A stretch of DNA of 64,000 nucleotides from Burkholderia ubonensis subsp. mesacidophila. GTDB lineage: Bacteria; Pseudomonadota; Gammaproteobacteria; Burkholderiales; Burkholderiaceae. The stretch spans positions 1,364,001 through 1,428,000 of the forward strand of contig NZ_CP020737.1 of the NCBI RefSeq assembly GCF_002097715.1. The letters are read 5' to 3'. Both the position numbers and the translations under genes were made by a program. Positions within the stretch are counted from its first letter, which is position 1, and each line of letters starts with the position of its first letter. The notes under the pieces were generated by a model. It did not search any database and was not told the origin of the DNA. It was given only the letters and a program-made list of their open reading frames with translations. Shown one piece after another: positions 7,449 through 21,278 of the stretch.

Positions 7449-8936
7449 TCAGGCGCGCGCGGTGGATGCCACGCTGTAAATGCCCACGTCGTCTTCGTCG
7501 TCGCGCAGCTGGCGCGCGAGCTGATGCGCTTCGCGGCGCGACGCGACGGCCGGCGGCGAGCCCTTGAGCGGCTGGCGGGCGGTTTCGGCCAGCGCCAGCA
7601 CCGACACGATGCCGATCATCGCGGCGCCCATCATGTAATACGCGGGCATCATCAGGTTGCCGGTCGTGTCGACGAGCCACGCGGTCACGAGCGGCGTCGT
7701 GCCGCCGAACAGCGACACCGACACGTTGAAGCCGATCGCGAGCGCGCCGTAGCGGATTTCGGTCGGGAACAGCGCCGGCAGCGCCGACGGCATCACGCCC
7801 GTGAAGCACGACAGCAGCACGCCGAGCATCAGCAGGCCGCCGAACACGGCCGCCATGGTGCCGGTGTGGATCAGCATCATCGACGGGATCGACAGCGCGA
7901 GCAGGCCGACGCAGCCGGCGAGCATCACGGGCTTGCGGCCGACCTTGTCGGACAGGCGGCCGGCGGCGAGCGTCAGCGGCATCATCAGCACCATCACGAG
8001 CAGCACCAGCACCAGGCTGTGCGATTCGTCGAAATGCAGCGTCGACGACATGAAGCTCGGCAGGTACGACAGCACCATGTAGTCGGTCACGTTGAAGATC
8101 AGCACGAGGCCGACGCACAGCAGCAGCGCGCGCCAGTTGGCGAGCAGCGTCTCGCGGAAGCGCGCCTTCGGCACGGCCTTGTCCTGCGCTTCGCGGGCCT
8201 CGGCCTGGCGCTTGAACGCGGGCGTTTCCTCGAGCTTCATCCGGATGTAGAGGCCGATCAGGCCGAGCGGGCCCGCGATCAGGAACGGCACGCGCCAGCC
8301 CCACGACAGCAGTGCCTCCTGCGACAGCGACGCCGTCAGCAGCGCGACGACGCCCGCGCCCAGCACGTAGCCGATCAGCGTGCCGAACTCGAGGAAGCTG
8401 CCCATGAAGCCGCGGCGCTTGTCGGTCGAGAACTCGGCGATGAAGGTCGCGGCGCCGCCGTATTCGCCGCCGGTCGAGAAGCCCTGCACGAGGCGGGCGA
8501 CGAGCAGCAGCACGGGCGCCATGATGCCGATCGACGCGTAGCTCGGGATCAGGCCGATCGCGAAGGTGCCGACGGCCATCATGATCATCGTCATCGCGAG
8601 CACGCGCTGGCGGCCTATGCGGTCGCCGAGCGGGCCGAACACCATGCCGCCGAGCGGGCGCACGAGGAATGCCGCGGCGAACGTGCCGAAGGTCGCGAGC
8701 AACTGCGCGGACGGGCTGCTGGACGGGAAGAACACCTTGCCGAGCGTGACGGCGATGTAGCTGTAGACGCCGAAATCGAACCATTCCATCGCATTGCCGA
8801 TGGCCATCGCGCTCACGGCGCGCTTCAGGAGGCTCTGGTCGACGACGGTAATGTCGTCGGCGGCAAGTGGGGCGTCGTCGGACGACGGGGTGGAAGAAGC
8901 AGCGGTCGGGCTGACGTGCGTTGCGGTCAAGGTCAT
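7449..8936 (-). CDS. proP: MFS metabolite/H+ symporter, ProP type
   Basis: A 495-residue inner-membrane transporter of the metabolite:H+ symporter branch of the major facilitator superfamily, related to the osmoprotectant symporter ProP. After a ~38-residue cytoplasmic N terminus comes NAMEWFDFGVYSYIA, then the family motifs (LGDRIGRQR loop, FSTGGEYGGAATF) and about 12 membrane segments. The C terminus is a hydrophilic, charged tail, as in ProP, where such a tail senses osmolality. AAAGGAG precedes the ATG closely. Betaine/proline is the likely substrate, but dicarboxylates or aromatic acids cannot be excluded. Confidence 0.82.
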   Translation of the reverse strand: MTLTATHVSPTAASSTPSSDDAPLAADDITVVDQSLLKRAVSAMAIGNAMEWFDFGVYSYIAVTLGKVFFPSSSPSAQLLATFGTFAAAFLVRPLGGMVFGPLGDRIGRQRVLAMTMIMMAVGTFAIGLIPSYASIGIMAPVLLLVARLVQGFSTGGEYGGAATFIAEFSTDKRRGFMGSFLEFGTLIGYVLGAGVVALLTASLSQEALLSWGWRVPFLIAGPLGLIGLYIRMKLEETPAFKRQAEAREAQDKAVPKARFRETLLANWRALLLCVGLVLIFNVTDYMVLSYLPSFMSSTLHFDESHSLVLVLLVMVLMMPLTLAAGRLSDKVGRKPVMLAGCVGLLALSIPSMMLIHTGTMAAVFGGLLMLGVLLSCFTGVMPSALPALFPTEIRYGALAIGFNVSVSLFGGTTPLVTAWLVDTTGNLMMPAYYMMGAAMIGIVSVLALAETARQPLKGSPPAVASRREAHQLARQLRDDEDDVGIYSVASTARA

Positions 8937-9740
<804 letters not shown>

Positions 9741-9764
9741 GCGCCCGGCCGCGGGGCGGCCGTG

Positions 9765-10493
9765 TTACGACGCGTCGCCGGCCGCCGGCGCCTGGCGCCA
9801 CACGCAGGTGCCCTTGACCGCCTTGTCGAGGCCGTCGAGCTGGGCCTGGTGCGCGGCGAGCTCGTCGTCGCTCGCGGCCGGCACCGGCAGGTCGAGCGAC
9901 GCGAGCGACACGCGCTGGCCGTTGGCCGCGCCGCCGTCGGCCGCGTCGTCGTCGAGCATGTCGATGACGAGGCTGTCCTGGCCGCGCGTCATCGCGAGGT
10001 ACACCTCGGCGAGCAGTTCCGAGTCGAGCAGTGCGCCGTGCAGCGTCCGGTGCGCGTTGCTGATGCCGAAGCGGTCGCACAGCGCGTCGAGCGAGTTGCG
10101 CTTGCCGGGGAACATCTGCTTGGCCTGCACGAGCGTGTCGATCACGCCCCCGCAATGCTCGGTGAACGGCGGCAGGTCGAGCCGCGCGAATTCGGCGTCG
10201 AGGAAGCCGAGGTCGAACGGCGCGTTGTGGATGATCAGCTCCGCGTCCTTGACGAAGTCGCGGATCTGGTCGGCGACTTCCGCGAACTTCGGCTTGTCGC
10301 TGAGGAATTCGGTCGTGAGGCCGTGCACCGCCAGCGCACCCGGATCGCTGTCGCGCTCGGGGTTCACGTAGAAGTGCAGGTTGTTGCCGGTGAGCCGCCG
10401 GTTCAGCAGCTCGACGCAGCCGATTTCGATGAGGCGGTCGCCCGTGCGGGGGTTCAGGCCGGTGGTTTCGGTATCGAGAATGATCTGGCGCAT
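9765..10493 (-). CDS. dnaQ: DNA polymerase III, epsilon subunit (3'-5' proofreading exonuclease)
   Basis: A 242-residue DnaQ exonuclease that proofreads for the replicative polymerase. ExoI (ILDTETTGLN, residues 5-14), ExoII (HNAPFDLGFLD) and ExoIII (HGALLDSELLA) are all intact, so the D-E-D-H-D set is complete. The C-terminal tail ends in a Trp-containing segment (VKGTCVWRQ) consistent with polymerase alpha-subunit contact. It is the last gene of a three-gene minus-strand run, methyltransferase-rnhA-dnaQ, 32 bases after rnhA. Confidence 0.96.
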   Translation of the reverse strand: MRQIILDTETTGLNPRTGDRLIEIGCVELLNRRLTGNNLHFYVNPERDSDPGALAVHGLTTEFLSDKPKFAEVADQIRDFVKDAELIIHNAPFDLGFLDAEFARLDLPPFTEHCGGVIDTLVQAKQMFPGKRNSLDALCDRFGISNAHRTLHGALLDSELLAEVYLAMTRGQDSLVIDMLDDDAADGGAANGQRVSLASLDLPVPAASDDELAAHQAQLDGLDKAVKGTCVWRQAPAAGDAS

Positions 10494-10525
10494 GTCGGAA
10501 ATATCAGCGGAAAACGGAGGGACGG

Positions 10526-10969
10526 TCAGGCTGCGAGCGATTCGACGCCGCGGTTCGCGAGCGCGTCCGCGCGCTCGTTCTCCGGGTGGCCGGCGTGGCC
10601 CTTGACCCAGCGCCATTCGACCTGGTGCTGCGCGACGACCGCGTCGAGCCGCTTCCAGAGGTCGGCGTTCTTCACGGGCGTCTTCGACGCGGTGACCCAG
10701 CCTTTCTTCTTCCAGCCGTGGATCCACTCGCTGATGCCTTTCTGCACGTACTGCGAATCGGTGTGCACGACTACGCGGCATTCGCGCTTCAGCGCCTCGA
10801 GCGCGGCGATCACGGCCATCAGCTCCATGCGGTTGTTGGTCGTGTTCGGCTCGCCGCCGAACATTTCCTTTTCGCGGTCGCCGTAGCGCAGCAGCGCGCC
10901 CCAGCCGCCGGGGCCGGGGTTGCCCTTGCAGGCGCCGTCGGTATAGATGTCGATGGTATCGGTTGTCAT
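10526..10969 (-). CDS. rnhA: Ribonuclease HI
   Basis: A 147-residue RNase HI that removes RNA from RNA-DNA hybrids. Catalytic residues D11 (YTDG), E49 (RMEL), D71 (HTDS) and D135 (NERAD) and the mobile histidine (KGHAGH, H125) are all present. The basic helix/handle [20 protein letters not shown] is intact. The start overlaps the methyltransferase stop as ATGA, suggesting coupling. The rnhA-dnaQ pairing is conserved in many proteobacteria. Confidence 0.97.
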   Translation of the reverse strand: MTTDTIDIYTDGACKGNPGPGGWGALLRYGDREKEMFGGEPNTTNNRMELMAVIAALEALKRECRVVVHTDSQYVQKGISEWIHGWKKKGWVTASKTPVKNADLWKRLDAVVAQHQVEWRWVKGHAGHPENERADALANRGVESLAA

Positions 10970-11778
10970 GACTGTTCTTGATGGGTGGTCGGGGAGGCCG
11001 CCGGCGTGAGGCCCGGCGCGAGCACGGGCTTTTTCACCTTGATCTGGCCGACGAGGCGCATGCCGCGCACGCGCTTGACGGCCGTCACCATGTAGACGGC
11101 GCCGAAAATTGGCCACCAGCGGTCGCCCGCGGCCTCCATGAAGCCGTAGCGGGCGAGCCATTGGTCGGAGACGAGCGGCGGCCGATAGCAGCCGAAGCGG
11201 CCGCGTTCGAGGTCGAAGCCGAGCAGCTTGATCCAGTCCTTCAGCCGGATGAACGCGATCTGGTCGCGCGCAGCCGGCACGAACGGCCGGTTCGCCATTT
11301 TGCCGAACGACTGACGCATCCCCCACAGGCTGAGCGAATTGAAGCCGGTGATCACGAGCTGGCCCTCCGGCATCAGCACGCGTTCGGCCTCGCGCAGCAG
11401 GCGGTGCGGATCGGACGTGAACTCGAGCGTATGCGGCATCACGATCAGGTCGACGCTCTGCGACTCGAACGGCAGGTCGAGCAGGTCGCACCACGTGGTG
11501 CTGCGACCGGACGGCGCATGGTCGGGCGCGTGCGCCTCGCGCGCCAGCGGATACTGGTAGGGCGCGCTTGCGCCGCTCGCCGGATCGAGCACGAGGCCGC
11601 GATACGGCATGCGGTTCTCGCGCAGCGCGTCGAGTTGCGGCAGCCCGAGCTGCAGCGCGTGGAACCCGAACACGTCGGACACGACGCGGTCGAGCTGCGC
11701 CTGCTCCCAGCCCAGCACGTAGCGGCCGGGAGGCGAGTCGGTCCAGGCGGGCCAGTCTATAATTTGTCGATCAGACAT
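10966..11778 (-). CDS. SAM-dependent methyltransferase, class I
   Basis: A 270-residue Rossmann-fold methyltransferase. Motif I is divergent ([11 protein letters not shown]). The Methyltransf_11 core is clear: [52 protein letters not shown]. The family is usually found beside rnhA and gloB in beta- and gammaproteobacteria, and its target is not established. It has a basic C-terminal tail. Its start codon is only 18 bp from that of divergent gloB, so its promoter must lie within or over the gloB 5' region. Confidence 0.85.
   Translation of the reverse strand: MSDRQIIDWPAWTDSPPGRYVLGWEQAQLDRVVSDVFGFHALQLGLPQLDALRENRMPYRGLVLDPASGASAPYQYPLAREAHAPDHAPSGRSTTWCDLLDLPFESQSVDLIVMPHTLEFTSDPHRLLREAERVLMPEGQLVITGFNSLSLWGMRQSFGKMANRPFVPAARDQIAFIRLKDWIKLLGFDLERGRFGCYRPPLVSDQWLARYGFMEAAGDRWWPIFGAVYMVTAVKRVRGMRLVGQIKVKKPVLAPGLTPAASPTTHQEQS
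11758..11763 (+). promoter_or_regulatory. Candidate -10 box of gloB, inside the methyltransferase gene
   Basis: A perfect TATAAT lies 33 bases before the gloB ATG and overlaps codons 6-7 of the divergent methyltransferase gene. No good -35 element is visible at the right distance. With only 18 bp between the two start codons, some such intragenic promoter is required. Confidence 0.45.
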
Positions 11779-11796
11779 AGCGATGAATGCACGCCC

Positions 11797-12603
11797 ATGA
11801 ACGAGCTGGAATACATGCCGGTACCGGCATTCGAGGACAACTACATCTGGCTCGTGTCGGACGGCAGCGAAGCGATCGCCGTCGATCCGGGCGAAGCCGC
11901 TCCGGTGCGCCGGGCTCTCTCCGAAAGAGGCTGGCGGTTGACCGCTATTTTACTCACCCACCACCATGCCGACCATGTCGGTGGTGTCACCGACCTGATC
12001 GATAGCCAGCCGGACGATGCGCCGCTTGCCGTTTACGGCCCGGCCGGCGAGGAAATCGGCGTGGTCACGCACCCGCTGCGCGGCGGCGACCGGGTGACGC
12101 TCGATGCGCCTGCGCTGGCGTTCGACGTGCTCGACGTGCCCGGCCATACGCGCGGCCACATTGCTTACTTCCAGGCGGCCGGTCACGGCGCCGCGGCGCC
12201 GCACGTGTTCTGCGGCGACACGCTGTTCTCGTGCGGCTGTGGCCGCCTGTTCGAGGGCACGCCCGCGCAGATGCTCGAGTCGCTCGACGCGCTCGCGGCG
12301 CTGCCGGGCGACACGCGCGTGCACTGCGCGCACGAGTACACGCTGTCGAACATCCGCTTCGCGCTCGCGTGCGAGCCGGGCAACGCGGCGCTCGCGGCGT
12401 GGCGCGACGAGGCGGCCGAGCGCCGGGCGCGCGGCGTGCCGACGCTGCCGACGACGATTGCCCACGAGCGCGCAGTGAATCCGTTCCTGCGCGCGGACAG
12501 CGCGGAGATCCAGGCGACGCTCGAAGCGCAGTTGCATGAATCGGTGCCGGATCGCCTGACTGCGTTCAGGCTGCTGCGGGAGTGGAAAAACCGGTTCCGA
12601 TGA
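11797..12603 (+). CDS. gloB: Hydroxyacylglutathione hydrolase (glyoxalase II)
   Basis: A 268-residue metallo-beta-lactamase-fold enzyme that hydrolyses S-D-lactoylglutathione to D-lactate and glutathione in methylglyoxal detoxification. The binuclear metal site THHHADH (residues 54-60), the GHTRGH motif, FCGDTLFSCGCGRLFEG and HCAHEYT are all intact. The C-terminal glutathione-binding part (NPFLR...FRLLREWKNRFR) is complete. Length equals the family norm (~255-270). Confidence 0.97.
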   Translation: MNELEYMPVPAFEDNYIWLVSDGSEAIAVDPGEAAPVRRALSERGWRLTAILLTHHHADHVGGVTDLIDSQPDDAPLAVYGPAGEEIGVVTHPLRGGDRVTLDAPALAFDVLDVPGHTRGHIAYFQAAGHGAAAPHVFCGDTLFSCGCGRLFEGTPAQMLESLDALAALPGDTRVHCAHEYTLSNIRFALACEPGNAALAAWRDEAAERRARGVPTLPTTIAHERAVNPFLRADSAEIQATLEAQLHESVPDRLTAFRLLREWKNRFR

Positions 12604-12689
12604 AAGTTTTCCGGAGGACTCCAAAGCTCAACCGGAGTCTGTAAAATTTGCACCAAATATCGGATTTCGCTGAGTTTTCGGTGTTTTTA

Positions 12690-12718
12690 TTGACGTGAAG
12701 CACGCACTTCCGTAGTAT
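12690..12718 (+). promoter_or_regulatory. Sigma-70-type promoter of mltD
   Basis: TTGACG (12690-12695) and TAGTAT (12713-12718) are separated by 17 bp, a near-consensus vegetative promoter. It starts 66 bases before the mltD ATG. The surrounding ~80 bases are noticeably AT-richer than average. Confidence 0.7.
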
Positions 12719-12755
12719 CGCCTGCAATTTTCAGCCGTCGGAAGCCGAGATTTTC

Positions 12756-14303
12756 ATGCGACTTTTATTGAGCGCGATGCTGGTCCTGCTGCTCGCCGCG
12801 TGCGCGAGCCAGGGACCTGTCGCCAATTCCGCCGCCGATGCCGAGGCGACGTCAACCTACCTGCGCAAGTCCGCCACCGCCAAAGAAACCGTCGACGTCG
12901 ACAAGCAGTCGGTCGGCGACCTGACCAGCGCCGACTCCGATCTGTGGGCGCGCATCCGCCGCGGTTTCCAGATGCCCGACCTGCAGACCGACCTCGTCGA
13001 CATGCAGACCACCTGGTATACGCAGCGCCCGGATTATGTGCAGCGCATGACCGAGCGTTCGCAGAAGTACCTGTATCACATCGTCGAGGAGCTCGAGTCG
13101 CGCCACATGCCGACCGAGCTCGCGCTGCTGCCGTTCATCGAGTCGGCCTACAACCCGCAGGCGCTGTCGGTCGCGAAGGCGGCGGGCATGTGGCAGTTCA
13201 TGCCGGGCACCGGCCGCACGTACAACCTGAAGCGGAACATGTGGCAGGACGAGCGGCGCGACGTGCTCGCGTCGACGAGCGCGGCGCTCGACTACCTGTC
13301 GCGCCTGCATGACATGTTCGGCGACTGGTATCTCGCGCTGGCCGCGTACAACTGGGGCGAGGGCAACCTGCAGCGCGCGATCGCGCGCAACCAGGCGGCC
13401 GGCCTGCCGACCGACTACCTGAGCCTGCGGATACCGAACGAGACGCGCAACTACGTGCCGAAGCTGCAGGCGGTCAAGAACATCATCGCGAATCCGCAGC
13501 AGTACGGCCTCGCGCTGCCGGACATCCCGAACCACCCGTATTTCGTGACGGTCACGACGTCGCGCGACATCGACGTGACGGTCGCCGCGAAGCTCGCGAA
13601 CCTGCCGCTCGACGAATTCAAGTCGCTCAACCCGTCGTTCGCGAAGCCGGTGATCCTCGGCGCGACCGAGCCGCAGATCCTGCTGCCGTTCGACAACGCG
13701 TCGGCGTTCGAGAAGAGCCTGAAGTCGTACGACGGCCAGCTGTCGTCGTGGACCACCTATACGGTCACCGAGCGCGCGCGTCCGGCGGCGATCGCCGAGA
13801 AGATCGGCGTCGACGCGGATACGCTGATGTCGGTGAACAAGATTCCCGCCGGCATGCGCCTGAAGCCGGGTTCGACGATCGTCGTGCCGCGCGGCGACGA
13901 CGATGACGAGGACATCAGCGCGGACGTCGCGGAAAACGGCGTGCTGGCGATGGAGCCCGACGTGCCGGACACGCGCAAGATGCTGATCCGCGTGCGCCGC
14001 AAGCAGTCGATGGCGGCGATCGCGAGCCGCTACGGCGTGTCGGTCGGCCAGCTGAAGGCGTGGAACCGCACGCATCGCGACCTCGCGATGCCGGGCCAGG
14101 CGCTCGTGCTGCACGTGCCGGTCGGCCGCGCGGTGCCGGCGGAGCCGGGGCCCGAGAAGATCGCGACGTCGGTCGGCGGCGCGCGCGTCGAGCGCGCGAG
14201 CCTGTCTACCGGCGGCAAGGCCGCGCGCGGCGCGAAGCGCGGCGCCGCGAAGCCGGCGGCGAAGGCGAAGGCGGCCGCGCCCCACAAGGGCAAGAAGAAG
14301 TAA
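12756..14303 (+). CDS. mltD: Membrane-bound lytic murein transglycosylase D (lipoprotein, LysM)
   Basis: A 515-residue lipoprotein that cleaves peptidoglycan glycan strands, forming 1,6-anhydromuramic ends. The signal peptide ends in a lipobox (LLLAAC, Cys16). The SLT domain spans about residues 100-220, with catalytic glutamate E129 in FIESAYNPQ and the downstream AAGMWQFMPGTGR and LALAAYNWGEGN motifs. Two LysM repeats follow: YTVTERARPAAIAEKIGV... and RVRRKQSMAAIASRYGV.... The C-terminal ~30 residues are a Lys/Ala-rich basic tail. An acidic DDDDEDISAD linker separates the LysM repeats. Confidence 0.93.
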   Translation: MRLLLSAMLVLLLAACASQGPVANSAADAEATSTYLRKSATAKETVDVDKQSVGDLTSADSDLWARIRRGFQMPDLQTDLVDMQTTWYTQRPDYVQRMTERSQKYLYHIVEELESRHMPTELALLPFIESAYNPQALSVAKAAGMWQFMPGTGRTYNLKRNMWQDERRDVLASTSAALDYLSRLHDMFGDWYLALAAYNWGEGNLQRAIARNQAAGLPTDYLSLRIPNETRNYVPKLQAVKNIIANPQQYGLALPDIPNHPYFVTVTTSRDIDVTVAAKLANLPLDEFKSLNPSFAKPVILGATEPQILLPFDNASAFEKSLKSYDGQLSSWTTYTVTERARPAAIAEKIGVDADTLMSVNKIPAGMRLKPGSTIVVPRGDDDDEDISADVAENGVLAMEPDVPDTRKMLIRVRRKQSMAAIASRYGVSVGQLKAWNRTHRDLAMPGQALVLHVPVGRAVPAEPGPEKIATSVGGARVERASLSTGGKAARGAKRGAAKPAAKAKAAAPHKGKKK

Positions 14304-14357
14304 GCAGGCGCGCGGGCAGTCGCCCGCGCGGCCCGGATGTCGTATCATCCGACGAAA

Positions 14358-14383
14358 CGCCGTCACCGAGGTGACGGCGTTTT
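14358..14383 (+). terminator. Intrinsic terminator of mltD
   Basis: A perfect 10-bp stem (CGCCGTCACC / GGTGACGGCG) with a 2-base loop and a TTTTCGTTT tail, 55 bases after the mltD stop. Confidence 0.85.
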
Positions 14384-14437
14384 CGTTTGTGCGCGGCGCG
14401 CGGCCGCGCAACATGACAGAGGACAAAGGGAGAGGCC

Positions 14438-15664
14438 ATGTCGTCGGTGCAGGTGAGGGTGCTCGGGCTGTTCGCGCTCGGGTATTTCGTGTCCTACGTG
14501 TTTCGCGGCGTCAATCTCGGCTTCGCGCCGTTCGTCACGCATGAACTCGGGCTGTCGGCCGCCGACCTCGGCCTGCTCACCAGTCTCTATTTCCTCGGCT
14601 TCGCCGGTGCGCAGATCCCGGCCGGCGTGCTGCTCGACCATTTCGGCTCGCGCCGCGTGGCGGCGGGCATGCTGCTGTTCGCGGCCGCGGGCGCCGCGGT
14701 GTTCGGCGCCGCGCATGGCCTCGGCGCGATGATGGCCGGCCGGCTGCTGATCGGTGTCGGCGTATCCGTCTGTCTCGGCGCGGCGTTCAAGGCGCTCGCC
14801 GAGCATTTCCCGATCGGCCGGCTGCCGCTCGTCAACGGGCTCGTGATGGCGGTCGGCGGCTTCGGCGGCGTGGTGGTCGGCTCGCCGCTCACCTGGCTGC
14901 TCGGCTGGACGAGCTGGCGCGCGGTGTGCGCCGGGCTCGCGGTGATGACGCTCGCGGTCGCGGCCGCGATCTGGCTCGGCGCGCCCAATCCGAAGCAGAC
15001 CCGCCACCAGGGCGGGCTCGTCAGCCAGTTCAAGGGCACCTGGCACATTCTGTCGAGCCGCGCGTTCTGGAAGATCGGGTCGTTCTCGGTCGTCACGCAG
15101 GGCGTGTTCTACGCGATGCAGTCGCTGTGGGTCGGGCCGTACCTGCGCGACGTCGCCGGGTTCGATGCGCAGCACGCCGCGCGCCTCGTGTCGGTGCTCG
15201 GTTTCGCGATGATGGCCGGCTGCGTCGGGTTCGGCGCCGCCGCGCGGGCGCTGGAGCGGCGCGGCGTGTCCGTCTATGCGTTCTGCGGCGTCGGGATGGC
15301 GCTGTTCGTCGCGACGCAGGTCGCGATCGTCGTGCGCGCGCCGCTGCCGGCGGCGGTGCTGTGGGCCGCGTACGGGATGTTCGGCGGGGTCGGGATCCTG
15401 ACCTACGCAGTGATGGCCGGGCATTTCCCTGCACACCTGATCGGTCGCGCGAACACGACGCTGACGCTCGTGATCTTCGTGCTGATCTTCGCGTTCCAGA
15501 TTGGCGTCGGCGCGGTGCTGTCGCACTGGCCGGCGGTCGACGGCCGCTATCCGGCCGCCGCGCACCTCGCCGCGTGGAGCGTGCTGCTCGTGCTGCAGGT
15601 CGCAAGCGCGGTCTGGTACGCGTGGCCCGCGCCGGTGGTCGCCTCTGGTCAAGCGAGCCGATAG
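14438..15664 (+). CDS. MFS transporter
   Basis: A 408-residue inner-membrane transporter with about 12 membrane helices. The N-terminal half has the MFS loop motif LLDHFGSRRVAAG and the GRLLIGVGVSVCLGAAFKAL region that resembles nitrate/sugar-phosphate-type and other uptake carriers. The substrate cannot be inferred. An AGGGAGAGG lies just before the ATG. It stands between the mltD terminator and the carA promoter region as a single-gene unit. Confidence 0.85.
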   Translation: MSSVQVRVLGLFALGYFVSYVFRGVNLGFAPFVTHELGLSAADLGLLTSLYFLGFAGAQIPAGVLLDHFGSRRVAAGMLLFAAAGAAVFGAAHGLGAMMAGRLLIGVGVSVCLGAAFKALAEHFPIGRLPLVNGLVMAVGGFGGVVVGSPLTWLLGWTSWRAVCAGLAVMTLAVAAAIWLGAPNPKQTRHQGGLVSQFKGTWHILSSRAFWKIGSFSVVTQGVFYAMQSLWVGPYLRDVAGFDAQHAARLVSVLGFAMMAGCVGFGAAARALERRGVSVYAFCGVGMALFVATQVAIVVRAPLPAAVLWAAYGMFGGVGILTYAVMAGHFPAHLIGRANTTLTLVIFVLIFAFQIGVGAVLSHWPAVDGRYPAAAHLAAWSVLLVLQVASAVWYAWPAPVVASGQASR

Positions 15665-16051
15665 AGGGGTACGCTGGAGCGTGACGTGGTTCCGGAAACG
15701 GGGCCGCAGCGTGCGCGACGGACGCCGGAAGGCCCGGGCACTGAAAAAGAAGAAAGGCGCGTGATCAATGGAATCGGCGGCCCGTGGCATTGAAAGCAGG
15801 GTCATTTTCACGCTATAATTTGAAAGTTTGTGCTGATCAACCTCGCACCCTAGCGCCTACCTCACTCATCCCGTTCCTCCGCCGCACGCCGCCTGTCGGG
15901 CGATGCCGCGAAACCCCGCACGCTGCGCGCCGGTTTCGCGACTCGACACCGCCAGGCGCGTGACGCAAGCCAACGCGCGCGTCCACGCAGCGCGACGCTT
16001 GCGCGGCAGGGTAGACAGGTCGGCAGCAGGGTGTTCCCCAAGGAGCCTCCC
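15665..16051. other. 387-bp leader and promoter region before carA
   Basis: No gene is recognised. A strong promoter sits near the middle (15790-15819), leaving a leader of about 225 bases before the carA start. Such a long leader could hold pyrimidine- or arginine-responsive control, but I cannot fold it reliably and no convincing attenuator with a T tract is visible. Confidence 0.5.
15790..15819 (+). promoter_or_regulatory. Sigma-70-type promoter of carA
   Basis: TTGAAA (15790-15795) and a perfect TATAAT (15814-15819) with 18-bp spacing, in an AT-rich pocket. The next plus-strand gene is carA. Confidence 0.75.
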
Positions 16052-17197
16052 GTGTTGCCGTCTTTTTCTCCCGCTTTGCTTGCACTCGCCGACGGCACGG
16101 TCTTTCGTGGTTATTCGATCGGTGCCGCTGGCCATACGATCGGCGAAGTCGTGTTCAATACCGCGATCACCGGCTATCAGGAAATCCTGACTGATCCGAG
16201 CTACGCGCGGCAGATCGTTACGCTCACCTATCCGCATATCGGCAACGTCGGCGTGAACGCCGAGGACGTCGAAGCGACGAAAGTCCATGCCGCCGGCCTG
16301 ATCGTGCGCGACCTGCCCGATCTCGCATCGAACTTCCGCATGGACCGCACGCTCGGCGACTACCTGCGCGACGAAGGCGTCGTCGCGATCGCCGGCATCG
16401 ATACCCGCAAGCTGACCCGCATCCTGCGCGACAAGGGCGCGCAGAACGGCTGCATCCTCGCCGGCTCGACCGACGAGGTGAAGGCGATCGAGCTCGCGCG
16501 CTCGTTCCCGGGCCTCGCCGGCATGGATCTCGCGAAGGTCGTGTCGACCGCCAAGCCGTTCGAGTGGAAGCAGACCGAATGGAAGCTCGGCAGCGGCTAC
16601 GGGATGCAGGAAGCGCCGAAGTACCGCGTCGTCGCGTACGACTTCGGCGTCAAGTACAACATCCTGCGCATGCTCGCGGAGCGCGGCTGCCACGTGACGG
16701 TGCTGCCGGCGCAGGCGAGCGCGGCGGATGCGCTCGCGCTGAATCCGGACGGCGTCTTCCTGTCGAACGGCCCCGGCGATCCGGAGCCGTGCGACTACGC
16801 GATCGCGGCCACGAAGGAATTCATCGAGCGCGGCGTGCCGACCTTCGGCATCTGCCTCGGCCACCAGATCATGGGCCTCGCGGTCGGCGCGAAGACGCTC
16901 AAGATGAAGACGGGCCACCACGGCGCGAACCACCCGGTGAAGGATCTCGGCGACGGCCGCGTGGTGATCACGTCGCAGAACCACGGGTTCGCGGTCGACG
17001 CCGATTCGCTGCCGGCCAACGCGCGCGCGACGCACGTGTCGCTGTTCGACGGCACGCTGCAGGGCTTCGAGCTGACCGACAAGCCGGCGTTCTGCTTCCA
17101 GGGCCACCCGGAAGCGTCGCCGGGCCCGCACGACATCGGCTACCTGTTCGACCGCTTCACCGCGCTGATGGACGCGGCGAAGCAGCGCAGCGCTTAA
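16052..17197 (+). CDS. carA: Carbamoyl-phosphate synthase, small (glutaminase) subunit
   Basis: A 381-residue class I glutamine amidotransferase subunit that supplies ammonia to CarB for carbamoyl phosphate, feeding arginine and pyrimidine synthesis. The N-terminal CPSase domain and the C-terminal GATase domain are complete, with the nucleophile cysteine in [10 protein letters not shown] and the His/Glu pair in [14 protein letters not shown]. The start is GTG at 16052: AAGGAG (16040-16045) is ideally placed 6 bases upstream. The in-frame GTG at 16031 lies before that site and would add residues that do not look like the family. Confidence 0.96.
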   Translation: MLPSFSPALLALADGTVFRGYSIGAAGHTIGEVVFNTAITGYQEILTDPSYARQIVTLTYPHIGNVGVNAEDVEATKVHAAGLIVRDLPDLASNFRMDRTLGDYLRDEGVVAIAGIDTRKLTRILRDKGAQNGCILAGSTDEVKAIELARSFPGLAGMDLAKVVSTAKPFEWKQTEWKLGSGYGMQEAPKYRVVAYDFGVKYNILRMLAERGCHVTVLPAQASAADALALNPDGVFLSNGPGDPEPCDYAIAATKEFIERGVPTFGICLGHQIMGLAVGAKTLKMKTGHHGANHPVKDLGDGRVVITSQNHGFAVDADSLPANARATHVSLFDGTLQGFELTDKPAFCFQGHPEASPGPHDIGYLFDRFTALMDAAKQRSA

Positions 17198-17224
17198 CTT
17201 GCCCGGAAGCGGGAGGCTCGCATC

Positions 17225-17884
17225 ATGTTCGGTCATGCACTCGGCATCACGGATCTCTGGACCTACGTCATCGGCGTGGTCTTCATCATCCTGTTGCCGG
17301 GGCCGAACTCGATGTACGTGCTGTCGCTCGCGGCGCAGCGCGGCGTAAAGGCCGGCTATCGCGCGGCCTGTGGCGTGTTCCTCGGCGACACGGTGCTGAT
17401 GGTGCTGTCCGCCGCCGGCGTCGCGTCGCTGCTGAAGGCGAATCCGCTGCTGTTCTCGGTCGTCAAGTACGGCGGCGCCGCGTATCTGCTCTACATCGGC
17501 GCCGGGATGCTGCGCGGCGCGTGGCGCAAGCTGCGCGCGCCGGCCGGTGCGGTAGCCGACACGCCGCGTGCGGTCGACGGCGACCGACCGTTCCGCAAGG
17601 CGCTGGTCGTGAGCCTCCTGAACCCGAAGGCGATCCTGTTCTTCATCTCGTTTTTCATCCAGTTCGTCGATCCGGCGTTCCCGCATCCCGCGCTGCCGTT
17701 CTTCGTGCTCGGAGCGATCGCGCAGTGCGCGAGCTTCCTGTACCTGAGCACGCTGATCTTCGCGGGCGCGCGGCTCGCCGAGCATTTCCGCCGCCGCCGC
17801 AGGCTCGCGGCGGGCGCGGCGAGCAGCGTGGGCGGGCTGTTCATCGGCTTCTCGGTGAAGCTGGCGCTCGCGACGATGAGCTGA
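17225..17884 (+). CDS. leuE: LysE-family amino-acid exporter, LeuE-like
   Basis: A 219-residue inner-membrane exporter of the LysE/RhtB family, with the N-terminal signature [27 protein letters not shown] and about six membrane helices. The [19 protein letters not shown] motif is typical of leucine-efflux members. It lies between carA and carB (27 bp after carA, 49 bp before carB), in the same direction, so it is probably co-transcribed with both. GGAGG lies 8 bases before the ATG. Substrate is inferred from family only. Confidence 0.85.
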   Translation: MFGHALGITDLWTYVIGVVFIILLPGPNSMYVLSLAAQRGVKAGYRAACGVFLGDTVLMVLSAAGVASLLKANPLLFSVVKYGGAAYLLYIGAGMLRGAWRKLRAPAGAVADTPRAVDGDRPFRKALVVSLLNPKAILFFISFFIQFVDPAFPHPALPFFVLGAIAQCASFLYLSTLIFAGARLAEHFRRRRRLAAGAASSVGGLFIGFSVKLALATMS

Positions 17885-17933
17885 GCGCAGTCGGCCGCCC
17901 CACGACAACGATTACTTATTGAATTTACAAGCC

Positions 17934-21188
<3,255 letters not shown>

Positions 21189-21218
21189 GCGGTCAGTTAC
21201 CTGTCGAAGCAACACGTG

Positions 21219-21278
21219 CCGCGATTAAGCGGCGTTCCCGGTGTATCGGGAATGCGCTTAATCGCGGTGATTTTTTTT
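21219..21278 (+). terminator. Strong intrinsic terminator between carB and greA
   Basis: A long near-perfect inverted repeat. Outer arms (CCGCGATTAAGCG / CGCTTAATCGCGG) and inner arms (GTTCCCG / CGGGAA) flank a small loop. A run of eight Ts (21271-21278) follows. It begins 30 bases after the carB stop and ends only 27 bases before the greA ATG, so it stands directly in the path of transcription into greA. Confidence 0.9.
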
